From Actinomycetota bacterium (lineage in GTDB: Bacteria; Actinomycetota; Acidimicrobiia; IMCC26256; PALSA-610), in assembly GCA_005773635.1 (NCBI GenBank), contig SXHN01000080.1, forward strand, positions 1 through 43,251: 43,251 bases of DNA, in the 5' to 3' direction. The notes under the pieces were generated by a model. That model did not search any database and was not told where the DNA came from. It saw only the letters and a list, made by a program, of their open reading frames with translations. Below, piece after piece: positions 8,242 to 16,247 of the stretch. The translations under genes were made by a program, and so were the position numbers. Every line of letters starts with the position of its first letter. Positions within the stretch are counted from its first letter, which is position 1.

Positions 8242-8272
8242 TGAGGTGTGACAGCAAACGAAAGGCTGAATC

Positions 8273-9493
8273 ATGACACGAAGAATCATTGTGATTGGCG
8301 GCGGCTGGGCCGGGCTCGCGGCGGCCGCAACCGCAGCGTCCAACGGTGCCGAAGTGGTGCTCCTTGAAGCCCGCCGCGAATTGGGCGGCCGGGCGCGCAC
8401 TGAAGCAGTTGATGGCTTCATGTTCAATCAGGGGGCGCACGCGTTGTATGCGGGCTTCGAAGGGATGCGCGTGCTGCGGGGATTAGGCATCGAGCCGAAG
8501 GGCAACAAACCCCCGCTCAAAGGCTACGGGCGTTTACGGGGCAAGGTCGGCTTGATGCCTGGAACTCCACTGGATTCGATTCGTTCGCCGATGATCGGGC
8601 TCGGCGCGAAGGTTCAGCTTGGCAAACTGCTCGCAAACCCAAAGAAAGTTCTGCGCACCGAGATGATAGGTCGCTCCATGCAGCAATGGATCGAAGAACA
8701 AGTATCGAACGCCGACGCCCGCCTCATTCTCGCAATGGTCGCGCGAACCGCGACCTATCAAGACGACTTGAACTCAGTCGCGGCATGTGTTGGCGTGCCA
8801 CAAACCATTGGGGCGTTGACCGATGGAGTCCTGTACCTCGACGGAGGGTGGCAGCAAATCGTCAATGCACTTCGCAATATCGCGACCGAAGCGGGAGTTA
8901 AAATCGATACCGATGCGAAGGTCGAATCACTCAACGACATCGACGACTGCGACGCAGTCATCATCGCTAGTGGCGGGCCGTCCCATGCCGCAAAGTTGCT
9001 TGGCAATCGTTCGACACTCGTGGGCGAGTGGGCTGCCGCAGCGCAACCGGTCTACGCGTCAAGCCTCGATCTTGGACTGCGATCGCTGCCGGTGCCGCAG
9101 CGGCGATTCTGTTTGGGCGTCGATAGCCCGCTGTATTTCTCCACCCACACGCCTTCTGCAAAACTGGCTCCTGACGGATGTGAACTCGTGCATGTGTTGC
9201 GCTATGGCGACGCGCCTGGCGACCCGCGTGCCGAGATGGACGAACTGCTCGACGACGCACAACCGGGCTGGCAAGAGCAGGTGCTGGCCGAACGGTACGG
9301 TAAACGTTGGCTCGTTGCGCACGACCGTCCAACGCCCGAGCAAGGCCCGCTGACCAACCGTCCTGGGCCGGCGATACCCGATTGCGACAATGTGTTCGTG
9401 GCCGGCGACTGGGTTGGGGCGCACGGTCTGCTCGGCGACGCGGCACTAGCGAGTGGCCGCGATGCTGCACTTGCCGCATTGACGTTGATGTAG
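8273..9493 (+). CDS. FAD-dependent amine-oxidase/phytoene-desaturase-like oxidoreductase
   Basis: 406 residues. The N-terminus is a dinucleotide-binding fold (IIVIGGGWAGLAAA, residues 5-18, then LLEARRELGGRART near 30-43). The C-terminus has the second FAD motif with NVFVAGDWVGAHGLLGDAALASGRDAA. The overall pattern is that of the NAD(P)-binding Rossmann amino-oxidase group, including protoporphyrinogen oxidase- and phytoene desaturase-like enzymes; the substrate is unclear. It is co-transcribed with the ECF41 sigma gene 4 nt downstream and sits behind the ECF41 promoter. ECF41 loci are known to carry carboxymuconolactone decarboxylases, oxidoreductases or epimerases, so this is probably the regulon's main output. 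Confidence 0.85.
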   Translation: MTRRIIVIGGGWAGLAAAATAASNGAEVVLLEARRELGGRARTEAVDGFMFNQGAHALYAGFEGMRVLRGLGIEPKGNKPPLKGYGRLRGKVGLMPGTPLDSIRSPMIGLGAKVQLGKLLANPKKVLRTEMIGRSMQQWIEEQVSNADARLILAMVARTATYQDDLNSVAACVGVPQTIGALTDGVLYLDGGWQQIVNALRNIATEAGVKIDTDAKVESLNDIDDCDAVIIASGGPSHAAKLLGNRSTLVGEWAAAAQPVYASSLDLGLRSLPVPQRRFCLGVDSPLYFSTHTPSAKLAPDGCELVHVLRYGDAPGDPRAEMDELLDDAQPGWQEQVLAERYGKRWLVAHDRPTPEQGPLTNRPGPAIPDCDNVFVAGDWVGAHGLLGDAALASGRDAALAALTLM

Positions 9494-9497
9494 CTAC

Positions 9498-10382
9498 ATG
9501 GATTCCTTGGCGGCCTTCGAAGCACATCGCGATCGTCTGTTCGGAGTCGCGTATCGCATGACCGGATCGGTGGCCGACGCTCACGACATCTGCCAAGACG
9601 CTTGGTTGAAATGGCAGGCCGTTGACACCGAAACAGTCGACAACGCTGAAGCATTTCTGGTGCGCGCAGTGACGCGACTCGCGATCGATCGCGCGCGTTC
9701 AGCTCAGGTGCGGCGCGAGACTTACGTGGGGCCGTTCCTACCCGAGCCGCTTGTGAACACTTCAGCAACCGATCCGCAGGCCAACGCTGAGCTAGCCGAT
9801 TCATTGACCTTCGCATTCCTAGTTGTACTCGATGAGTTGTCGCCGGTGGAACGGGCGGTATTCCTGCTGCATGATGTCTTCGCCTATTCGTTTGACGAAA
9901 TCTCAGCGGCGGTCGATCGCAGCACCGCTGCATGCCGCCAAATCGCGAGTAGGACACGGCACCGCATTGCGGATCACAAACCCGATGTACGCCGCATCGA
10001 CAACGGAGCGGAGCGCGCACTCATCGAGCATCTGATTGCGCTCACGATCGCAGGCGACATCGAGGGTCTCATGGCGAAATGCGCACCCGATGTCGTCGAA
10101 CTTGCCGATGCGGGGTCAATGCGGCGAGCCGCGCGATACCCCGTCGTCGGACCAGCTCGAGTCGCTCGCCTCATGGTCAACTTGGCGAAGCGCATCATGC
10201 CCGCGATGACTATGGAATTTGTTCGAGTGAACGAAGGCGTTGGTGTTCTATTTCGCGATCAGGGTGAGCCCGACATGGTCATGGTCTTCGGCTTCACTCC
10301 AGATGGGCAGCTCCGACGCGTATTCGTGCAACGCAACCTCGAGAAGCTCCGCCACATCGCGAGACCAAGTAGCCCTATTTGA
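9498..10382 (+). CDS. sigJ: ECF41-family RNA polymerase sigma factor with fused SnoaL-like domain
   Basis: 294 residues. Sigma-2 region at about 5-75 (FEAHRDRLFGVAYRMTGSVADAHDICQDAWLKW), linker YVGPFLPEPL at 76-85 typical of this group, sigma-4 region at 113-160 (LSPVERAVFLLHDVFAYSFDEISAAVDRS), and a SnoaL-like extension at 175-285. In ECF41 factors this extension controls activity in place of a separate anti-sigma factor, and none is encoded here. The conserved DGGGK is degenerate (DAGSM at 204-208) and the C-terminal NPDKL reads NLEKL (280-284). It starts 4 nt after the oxidoreductase stop. The ECF41 promoter at 8215 implies autoregulation. The symbol follows the mycobacterial SigJ-type naming and is tentative. 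Confidence 0.9.
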   Translation: MDSLAAFEAHRDRLFGVAYRMTGSVADAHDICQDAWLKWQAVDTETVDNAEAFLVRAVTRLAIDRARSAQVRRETYVGPFLPEPLVNTSATDPQANAELADSLTFAFLVVLDELSPVERAVFLLHDVFAYSFDEISAAVDRSTAACRQIASRTRHRIADHKPDVRRIDNGAERALIEHLIALTIAGDIEGLMAKCAPDVVELADAGSMRRAARYPVVGPARVARLMVNLAKRIMPAMTMEFVRVNEGVGVLFRDQGEPDMVMVFGFTPDGQLRRVFVQRNLEKLRHIARPSSPI

Positions 10383-11301
10383 TAGCTGTTGGAGCGACGG
10401 GGCCGCCGACTGCGTGGGTGAAAGGAATCGGTGTGGCGGTTAACAAGAAGTCGTATTGCCCGTCGGCGAGACAGTCGGCGGCAAGTTCGTCAAGCGCCCA
10501 ATTCTGGCCCTGAGCGAGGCCAATGTCGCGCAGGTGGATCATGTGTACGGCCAAGTTCGCGGCCGGATCCTCTGCCGGATAGTTCTCGAACACCAATGTG
10601 TCGGTAGCCACACCGGCAACATCATGATCACGAAACCACTCAATCGATTTCGGCGATGGACCAGGAGTGGGAAATGAGTAGTGCAACTTCTCGTTGACGC
10701 GCAACCAATGCATCCACCCAGTACGTATGCAAATAATGTCTCCTGGAGCGACGGTCACACCGGCATGTCGTGCTGCGATATCGAGATCGTCACCGGTAAT
10801 TGCATACCCGTCGGGCAACATCTCAGCCCCGAGCGCACGAGCGACGTCAAGCAGCACACCCCGCGTCGCGATCGCTCCGTAATTGTCAATCCCGAGGTCC
10901 GCGCTTCCCGCGTCGGTGATCGAGGCACTCGGCACTCCGTTGTAGAGCAAACCGTTATAACTCACGTGCGCGAGCGCGTCCCAGTGCGTCGCTGACTGCA
11001 CGCCCATCTCTACTGCGTCGTCACTCGTTGTGAAATCAGACTTGTCGCCGGTTAGCGACTCGTCAATTTGAATCATGGTGCGTTTCGGATTGATACGCCC
11101 AGGGATAAAGCCGAGCTGAGGACCCTCCTCGTTGAACGGCATCGCGAGCGAAAACACCTTGCCCTGGCGCGCCGAAGCCAGCCCTCGATTCACCGCGACA
11201 GCATCGATGAGGTTGAGCGTGCCTCGGCGATCATCGGCGCCCCAACGTCCCCAGTTGGAGACCTTTTGACCAAGTTCGATCAGTTCCCGTGGCAGCGCCA
11301 T
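10375..11301 (-). CDS. Cyclase-family (kynurenine-formamidase-like) metal-dependent hydrolase
   Basis: 308 residues from ATG 11301, with AAAGGG 6 nt upstream. Contains the family metal site HWDALAH at 106-112 (general form HxxxHxDxxxH) and the conserved GVLLDVARA and CIRTGW strands. Family members (PF04199) hydrolyse N-formylkynurenine or other amide/lactone bonds; this longer version resembles the uncharacterised cyclase group often found near aromatic or xenobiotic degradation genes. It is convergent with the sigma factor gene and overlaps its stop by 8 bp. No neighbouring kynurenine-pathway gene, so the KynB name is not justified. Confidence 0.83.
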   Translation of the reverse strand: MALPRELIELGQKVSNWGRWGADDRRGTLNLIDAVAVNRGLASARQGKVFSLAMPFNEEGPQLGFIPGRINPKRTMIQIDESLTGDKSDFTTSDDAVEMGVQSATHWDALAHVSYNGLLYNGVPSASITDAGSADLGIDNYGAIATRGVLLDVARALGAEMLPDGYAITGDDLDIAARHAGVTVAPGDIICIRTGWMHWLRVNEKLHYSFPTPGPSPKSIEWFRDHDVAGVATDTLVFENYPAEDPAANLAVHMIHLRDIGLAQGQNWALDELAADCLADGQYDFLLTATPIPFTHAVGGPVAPTAIK

Positions 11302-11390
11302 CTTTGCCCTTTCGCCGGTTTCGATGTCGAGGGCAAGGTACACGAACGCCCCTGTGCAATAGTCAAGTGCACGCCGATGGAGGAAGAACG

Positions 11391-12209
11391 ATGGCATCGA
11401 ACGAGTCGATAACCGACCGCGCTCACCTCATTGACTTCGCCTACGCAACGCCGGATCGTTTACGCAAACGAATACGGCTATACGACTTTCAAGTCGATCC
11501 GATCGACTTGCCCGCGTGGGTGCTCGATCACATCCCGAGTGCGGCGACTGCACACTTCCTCGACGTTGGCTGCGGGCCAGGCCGCTATCTCGAAGCGATC
11601 CGCAGCTCGCATCCAGTCGCGACCGCCTTCGGATGTGATCTCTCGTTCGGCATGGCGAGGGAAGCCGCTCTGCACTCTCCGTCGCTTGCTGGTGATTCAA
11701 CATTTCTCCCATTTAGCGACGACTCATTCGATTGTGTGATCGCTGCGCACATGCTCTATCACGTACCGGATATCGACGCGACGCTGCGCGAGATCTTCCG
11801 CGTCACCCGCTCGGGAGGAAACGTAGCAGTCGTCCTCAACGGCGTAGCTCACCTTCGAGAACTCTTCACGGTGCTTCGGGACGCGGTTATTGCGGTTGGC
11901 GGCAAGAATGCCCCTCGTCCCGAGTCACCAGACCGCATCAAACTCCGGGCCGCCGAACCATTGATCGCCCGATACTTTGCGTCGCTCGAAACGTTCGCCG
12001 AGCGGCGCGCCATTGTCACTACCGATTCGACGGTCATCGCCGACTACGTCGAAAGTATGGAGGCAACTTTTGCTTCTGCGATAGACGTTCAGTGGTCGGA
12101 TGTCGTCGAAGCCACACGAACCATCGTCTCCGACCACATTGCGAACCATGGTGCGTGGCACACTTCAAGCAATCTCGGCATGATCCTGGCTCGCAAGCCA
12201 CGAACCTGA
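11391..12209 (+). CDS. Class I SAM-dependent methyltransferase
   Basis: 272 residues. ATG 11391 has GGAGG about 8 nt upstream. Motif I FLDVGCGPG at 56-64; the post-I acidic region is FGCDLSFGM; motif IV is LPFSDDSFDCVIAAHMLYHVPD, matching the Methyltransf_11 layout; motif VI is VTRSGGNVAVVLNG. The acceptor could be a small molecule, quinone or polyketide; the sequence does not tell. It is divergent from the cyclase-family gene with 89 nt between them, so the two may share a control region. Confidence 0.87.
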   Translation: MASNESITDRAHLIDFAYATPDRLRKRIRLYDFQVDPIDLPAWVLDHIPSAATAHFLDVGCGPGRYLEAIRSSHPVATAFGCDLSFGMAREAALHSPSLAGDSTFLPFSDDSFDCVIAAHMLYHVPDIDATLREIFRVTRSGGNVAVVLNGVAHLRELFTVLRDAVIAVGGKNAPRPESPDRIKLRAAEPLIARYFASLETFAERRAIVTTDSTVIADYVESMEATFASAIDVQWSDVVEATRTIVSDHIANHGAWHTSSNLGMILARKPRT

Positions 12210-12250
12210 TCGCTCAAGCACCCAAATAGTTCGCGGCGCTGCAGCCGTTG

Positions 12251-12278
12251 TTGATAAGGGCAGCTGCCCCCGTAACCT
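12251..12278 (+). promoter_or_regulatory. Promoter of the DEAD-box helicase gene with palindrome in the spacer
   Basis: TTGATA (12251-12256), 16 nt, TAACCT (12273-12278), then 6 nt to ATG 12285, so the transcript is probably leaderless. The perfect palindrome GGGCAGCTGCCC (12258-12269) fills the spacer, a typical place for a repressor site. Confidence 0.6.
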
Positions 12279-12284
12279 GACCGC

Positions 12285-14204
12285 ATGGAAGAGCCCGAAA
12301 TTGATAGCGCAACGTCGGGCTTTGCCAGCCTCGGTTTAATCGATGAGCTGGTGAAATCGCTGAACGAACTTGGATACGAAGAACCCACACCGATCCAATC
12401 GGAGTCGATCAGGCACCTACTCGATGGCCGTGATCTTCTCGGCCAAGCGGCCACTGGTACTGGCAAAACCGCCGCATTCGCATTGCCGATGTTGCAACGC
12501 CTTGCCACGACGAGCGACGGCAGCGATCGCGTAGCTCCCGCGGGCCTCATCCTCGTGCCAACTCGTGAGCTCGCAATGCAGGTGTCAGAAGCGGTCCACC
12601 GCTATGGCCGCCACCTCGGCACTCGGGTCCTGCCAGTCTTTGGTGGTCAACCCATCGCCCGCCAGCTCCACGCACTTCGACGAGGTGTCGACGTTGTGGT
12701 CGCAACGCCTGGTCGTGCAATCGATCACATCAACCGCGGCACGTTGGTACTCGACGAGATCACCATGGTGGTACTCGACGAAGCCGACGAAATGTTCGAT
12801 ATGGGTTTCGCCGAGGACATCGAAACGATTCTCGAAGGCATTCCGAGCACCCGCCAAACAGTGCTGTTTTCGGCCACCATGCCATCGAGGATCAACGGCG
12901 TCGCGCGCCGCCACCTCGACAAACCGGTCAAGATCGAAATCGAGCGAAAGACGAGCGACGAAGCGGGTGCACCACTCGTACAACAACGCGCCTACATCGT
13001 GCCTCGCTCCCACAAACCTGCAGCGCTTGTGCGCATCCTCGACATCGAGTCACCCGCGGCAACCTTGGTGTTTTGTCGCACGCGCATCGAAGTCGACGAA
13101 CTCACCCAAACGCTCAATGGACGCGGTTATCGCGCCGAGGCCCTGCATGGCGGTATGAACCAAGACCAACGCGATCGCGTGATGGGGAGATTACGCAACG
13201 CAACTGCTGAGCTGCTCGTCGCTACCGACGTTGCCGCACGCGGGCTCGATGTCGATCAACTCACGCACGTCATCAACTACGACGTGCCTTCCGCCCCCGA
13301 GTCGTACGTGCACCGCATTGGTCGCGTCGGCCGAGCGGGGCGCGAAGGAGTAGCGATCACACTCGCTGAACCCCGCGAACACCGGATGTTGAAAAACATC
13401 GAACGACTCACGAAACAGCGCATTGCGTTCGAGAAGGTGCCCACCGTTGCCGATCTGCGCACGATGCGCATGGCGATGACACAGGCCAGCTTGCGTGAAA
13501 CAATCGTGGAAGGCGAACTCGATCGGTTCCGAGCCATCGTCGAGGCGCTCTCTGACGAGTTCGACGTGATGGAAGTTGCCCTCGCTGCGGTCAAGATTGC
13601 GCACGAATCGGATGGCGCCGAAGCCGACCAGGACGACATTCCCGAATTCGACCCGCGTGACGATCGCGATCGTAAGTCCAATAACAAAAGTAAATCAAAG
13701 AGCAAGTCAAGCAGTAGCGACTGGCGCGACAACACCAGCGAAGCAGGCACGCCGCGAAAGGCCCGCAGCTCGGACAAGAAACCGTTCAGTGACCGCGACG
13801 ACCGAAACCATCGTGGCAGCGACCGCGGTGATCGCGGAGGTAACGATCGTGGCAGTGACCGCGGTGATCGCGGAGGTAACGATCGTGGCCGCGGCAATGA
13901 TCGTGGCGATCGAGGACGCGATGATCGCGGTGGCGAACGCCGCCCCCGACCGTCGTCCGAAGGCATGGTGCGGTTGTTCGTCGGCGCCGGTCGACTTGCG
14001 GGAGTGCGCCCCAAAGATCTCGTCGGCGCGATCGCCAACGAATCTGGGCTGAGCGGTCGCGACATTGGCGCCATCGAAATTGCCGACCGATTTTCGTTGG
14101 TGGAGATTCCTGAAGCCTCGGCCAACGATGTGGTCGCCGCACTCAAAAAGACCCGCATCAAAGGCGACCGAGCGACGGTCAGGCTCGAACGCGACCGCAC
14201 GTAA
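12285..14204 (+). CDS. deaD: DEAD-box ATP-dependent RNA helicase (DeaD/CsdA-like)
   Basis: 639 residues. Q motif around 13-39, Walker A AATGTGKT 55-62, PTREL 92-96, TPGR 141-144, DEAD 165-168, SAT 196-198, and the RecA-2 motifs VATDVAARGLD and HRIGRVGRAGR around 320-352. A basic/acidic low-complexity linker of Arg-Gly-Asp repeats (about 445-560) leads to a C-terminal DbpA-type RNA-binding domain (about 563-637, MVRLFVGAGRLAGVRPKDLVGAI). The product unwinds RNA in ribosome assembly or mRNA turnover, often in the cold. Expression probably comes from the promoter at 12251-12278. Confidence 0.95.
   Translation: MEEPEIDSATSGFASLGLIDELVKSLNELGYEEPTPIQSESIRHLLDGRDLLGQAATGTGKTAAFALPMLQRLATTSDGSDRVAPAGLILVPTRELAMQVSEAVHRYGRHLGTRVLPVFGGQPIARQLHALRRGVDVVVATPGRAIDHINRGTLVLDEITMVVLDEADEMFDMGFAEDIETILEGIPSTRQTVLFSATMPSRINGVARRHLDKPVKIEIERKTSDEAGAPLVQQRAYIVPRSHKPAALVRILDIESPAATLVFCRTRIEVDELTQTLNGRGYRAEALHGGMNQDQRDRVMGRLRNATAELLVATDVAARGLDVDQLTHVINYDVPSAPESYVHRIGRVGRAGREGVAITLAEPREHRMLKNIERLTKQRIAFEKVPTVADLRTMRMAMTQASLRETIVEGELDRFRAIVEALSDEFDVMEVALAAVKIAHESDGAEADQDDIPEFDPRDDRDRKSNNKSKSKSKSSSSDWRDNTSEAGTPRKARSSDKKPFSDRDDRNHRGSDRGDRGGNDRGSDRGDRGGNDRGRGNDRGDRGRDDRGGERRPRPSSEGMVRLFVGAGRLAGVRPKDLVGAIANESGLSGRDIGAIEIADRFSLVEIPEASANDVVAALKKTRIKGDRATVRLERDRT
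13812..13883 (+). repeat. Two tandem 36-bp copies inside the helicase linker
   Basis: Copies at 13812-13847 and 13848-13883 differ at one base and encode a 12-residue Arg/Gly/Asp-rich unit; degenerate shorter units continue to about 13940. In-frame coding repeats in an RGG-like linker, prone to length change by slippage. Confidence 0.85.
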
Positions 14205-14212
14205 GTAGCGAA

Positions 14213-14734
14213 CTACAAATTTCGCACTGGGTCGGAGCCGTCCCAATCGTGCGCGGCCTGGCGCACATGATTCATCATCCAGCCGGTCATGTCGTTGAGT
14301 TCCATAACCTCGATGCACGTGCTGGAGCTGCGGGTGTTATCGAAGTAGCAAAACCGCGCGACTCCTCCACTGTCGCCGCCGTACACGCTGGTCCATCCGG
14401 CTACGTCTGCGGCTGCGAGAAACGCGTCGTAGTCGCTGGCCCACCACGCCAAGTGATGAAAACCTTCGTGGCCCGCATCGAGAAACTCGCGATAGATACT
14501 CGGGCCGGCGTCGAGTTGCTGAATGAGTTCGATTTGAAGTTCACCGCTGTTCGCAAACGCAATCTCAAGCTCGGGATGAATGGTGCTGCCTCGATATTCA
14601 ATTGGGTATGCCGCGGCGGAGAGCTTGATCCACGGGCCCACGCCGATCGCGAGCCACTCGTCGATTGCCGCGGCAAGATCGCGGACCACGTAGCCATTCT
14701 GGCGAATAGCTCCGGGCAGCGGTGACCAGTCCAC
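14213..14734 (-). CDS. VOC-superfamily (glyoxalase-like) protein
   Basis: 173 residues if GTG 14734 is used; a GGAGG lies 8 nt before it (5 nt before the alternative TTG at 14737). Two glyoxalase half-modules: GYVVRDLAAAIDEWLAIGVGPW near the N-terminus and EGFHHLAWWASDYDAFLAAADVAGW in the second half, with a likely metal His in HHLAWW and a Glu in CIEVMEL. The pattern resembles the glyoxalase_4 / methylmalonyl-CoA-epimerase-like group, but the function cannot be assigned. It is convergent with the helicase gene (8-nt gap). Confidence 0.8.
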   Translation of the reverse strand: MDWSPLPGAIRQNGYVVRDLAAAIDEWLAIGVGPWIKLSAAAYPIEYRGSTIHPELEIAFANSGELQIELIQQLDAGPSIYREFLDAGHEGFHHLAWWASDYDAFLAAADVAGWTSVYGGDSGGVARFCYFDNTRSSSTCIEVMELNDMTGWMMNHVRQAAHDWDGSDPVRNL

Positions 14735-14889
14735 CAACTCATCCTCCCGAACCGAACCCGCGCCAAGCGTCGGGCCAAATCAACCCTCGGGAATCTACCT
14801 GCACCCCCACCCACGAGGGTTTTGCGCGCGTGGGAGGTCCCCAATGGGCGTCTCCAGAGGATCAGAACCGAGAAATTGTTCAGAATATA

Positions 14890-14917
14890 TTGACATCTGT
14901 CGATGTATGGGTAGGAT
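14890..14917 (+). promoter_or_regulatory. cadI/arsI promoter with ArsR/SmtB-like operator
   Basis: TTGACA (14890-14895), 16 nt, TAGGAT (14912-14917). The inverted repeat ACATC-tgtc-GATGT (14893-14906) overlaps the -35 box, like operators of actinobacterial ArsR-family metal sensors. The leader of about 45 nt contains AAGGAGC before ATG 14969. Confidence 0.65.
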
Positions 14918-14968
14918 GAACACATCGAAGATGATCGATACGATCCTGAGACCACAAGGAGCACCACC

Positions 14969-15382
14969 ATGTCCCGAGTACAGCTTGCCCTCAACGTCGC
15001 CAATCTCGATGAAGCGATCGAGTTCTACAGCAAAATGTTCGCCACCCAACCGGCCAAGATCAAGCCCGGGTACGCAAACTTCGCAATCGCAGACCCGCCA
15101 CTCAAGCTGGTGTTGTTCGAAGGCCAAGGCGAACCAGGTTCGCTGAACCACCTAGGCGTTGAAACTGAAACTGCAGCCGAGGTAACCGCGGCCGAATTGC
15201 GCCTGAGCGCGGACGGCCTAGATACCACCGGCGTGGCTGACACACTGTGTTGCTTCGCGGAAAAGACCGAGACTTGGGTACACGGCCCCGATACCAAGTG
15301 GGAGTGGTACGTCAAAACTGGTGATAGCGATCAGCTGAGCAATGTCGTGGTTGGCGAACACGGCAGCGTCTGCTGCGGCTAA
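14969..15382 (+). CDS. cadI: CadI/ArsI-type VOC protein (cadmium-inducible protein or C-As lyase)
   Basis: 137 residues, closely following the mycobacterial CadI pattern (MSRVQLALNV start, KPGYANFAIADPPLKLVL). Putative Fe(II) ligands Q5, H61 (LNHLG) and E112 (WEWY); vicinal cysteines C94-C95 match the substrate-thiolate pair of ArsI C-As lyases, and a second pair C135-C136 lies one residue from the C-terminus. ArsI cleaves the C-As bond of trivalent organoarsenicals; CadI itself is known as metal-induced. Usually such genes sit in an ars operon with arsR; here it is alone between a VOC gene and an ABC exporter, so a distant ArsR must act at the operator upstream. AAGGAG precedes the ATG. Confidence 0.88.
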   Translation: MSRVQLALNVANLDEAIEFYSKMFATQPAKIKPGYANFAIADPPLKLVLFEGQGEPGSLNHLGVETETAAEVTAAELRLSADGLDTTGVADTLCCFAEKTETWVHGPDTKWEWYVKTGDSDQLSNVVVGEHGSVCCG

Positions 15383-15458
15383 CCCTCGAGATGTGTGTTC
15401 GGGACTCTCGCACATCGCTCATGAAATGAAATTCCGTTCGGCGGTGTTCGCGTTTCGG

Positions 15459-15464
15459 TAATAC
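15459..15464 (+). promoter_or_regulatory. -10 box TAATAC of a probable leaderless promoter
   Basis: TAATAC is followed by 6 nt and the GTG start of the ABC ATPase. The GGAG immediately before the GTG is too close to serve as a ribosome site. Confidence 0.5.
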
Positions 15465-15470
15465 TGGAGC

Positions 15471-16247
15471 GTGAGTGCCGCCGAACCTGTTGTTGCCTTG
15501 CGTTCGGTTTCGAAGCGATTCCGCGACAAGCCGGCCGTCGATAGTCTCGATCTGATCGTCGGACGAGGCGACCGCGTTGCGCTGCTAGGCCCGAACGGAG
15601 CGGGCAAGACCACGACGTTGTTGATGTTGCTAGGCGCTATTACCCCCGACTCCGGCACAATCGAGTTGGTCGGCTATCGGCTCCCACACCATCGCACGAA
15701 GGCGCTGAGCCATGTCGGCTTCGTCGCTGGCTATCTACCGCTTCCCGAAAACCTGAAGGTGCGCGAAGCGCTCAACATCTTTGCGGGTTTCTACGGATTG
15801 AGAAAACCCAAACCTGTGATCGATGCCGCTATTGATCGATTTGGAATCGCGCATCTCGCTGATCAGCAAAGCCGAGAACTCTCATCAGGACAACGCACCC
15901 TCGTATCGATCGTGAAATCGACATTGCATCAACCGAAGTTGCTCATACTCGATGAACCAACAGCATCGCTCGACCCCGACGTCGCCCGACGAGTGCGCAC
16001 TGCGCTGCTCGATATTCATCATGAGTTCGGCACCACACTGCTCGTGACAAGCCACAACATGCGCGAAGTCGAAACCCTTTGCGAACGCGTAGTCATCATC
16101 GCCCACGGAACGGTTGCTGCCGATGGCACACCAAATGAAATCGCAACAACGTTCAATACCGACGATCTAGAAGACGCATTCTTGGAAATCGCAGCCCAAT
16201 CACGCGCTCGCGGCGGTGCCGATGACAGCGAAGGGGCGCGGCCATGA
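15471..16247 (+). CDS. ABC-2 exporter ATPase subunit
   Basis: 258 residues from GTG 15471. Walker A GPNGAGKTT at 40-48, signature LSSGQ near 136-140, Walker B LLILDEPTASLD, and H-loop SHNM near 190. The sequence resembles the DrrA/NodI-like exporter ATPases (GYLPLPENLKVREALN, ELSSGQRTLVSIVKSTLHQPK). It powers efflux of an unknown substrate with the permease encoded by the next gene, which it overlaps by 4 bp (ATGA). Confidence 0.92.
   Translation: MSAAEPVVALRSVSKRFRDKPAVDSLDLIVGRGDRVALLGPNGAGKTTTLLMLLGAITPDSGTIELVGYRLPHHRTKALSHVGFVAGYLPLPENLKVREALNIFAGFYGLRKPKPVIDAAIDRFGIAHLADQQSRELSSGQRTLVSIVKSTLHQPKLLILDEPTASLDPDVARRVRTALLDIHHEFGTTLLVTSHNMREVETLCERVVIIAHGTVAADGTPNEIATTFNTDDLEDAFLEIAAQSRARGGADDSEGARP

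Noticed and set aside
13812-13883. Tandem 36-bp units as a possible CRISPR.
   Set aside because: They are adjacent with no spacers and are in frame within the helicase gene.
13277-14200. A 307-codon open frame opposite the helicase C-terminus, and another at 13707-14318.
   Set aside because: They are antisense to the low-complexity RGD-repeat linker and conserved helicase motifs; their products are Ser/Arg-rich or low-complexity with no family features.
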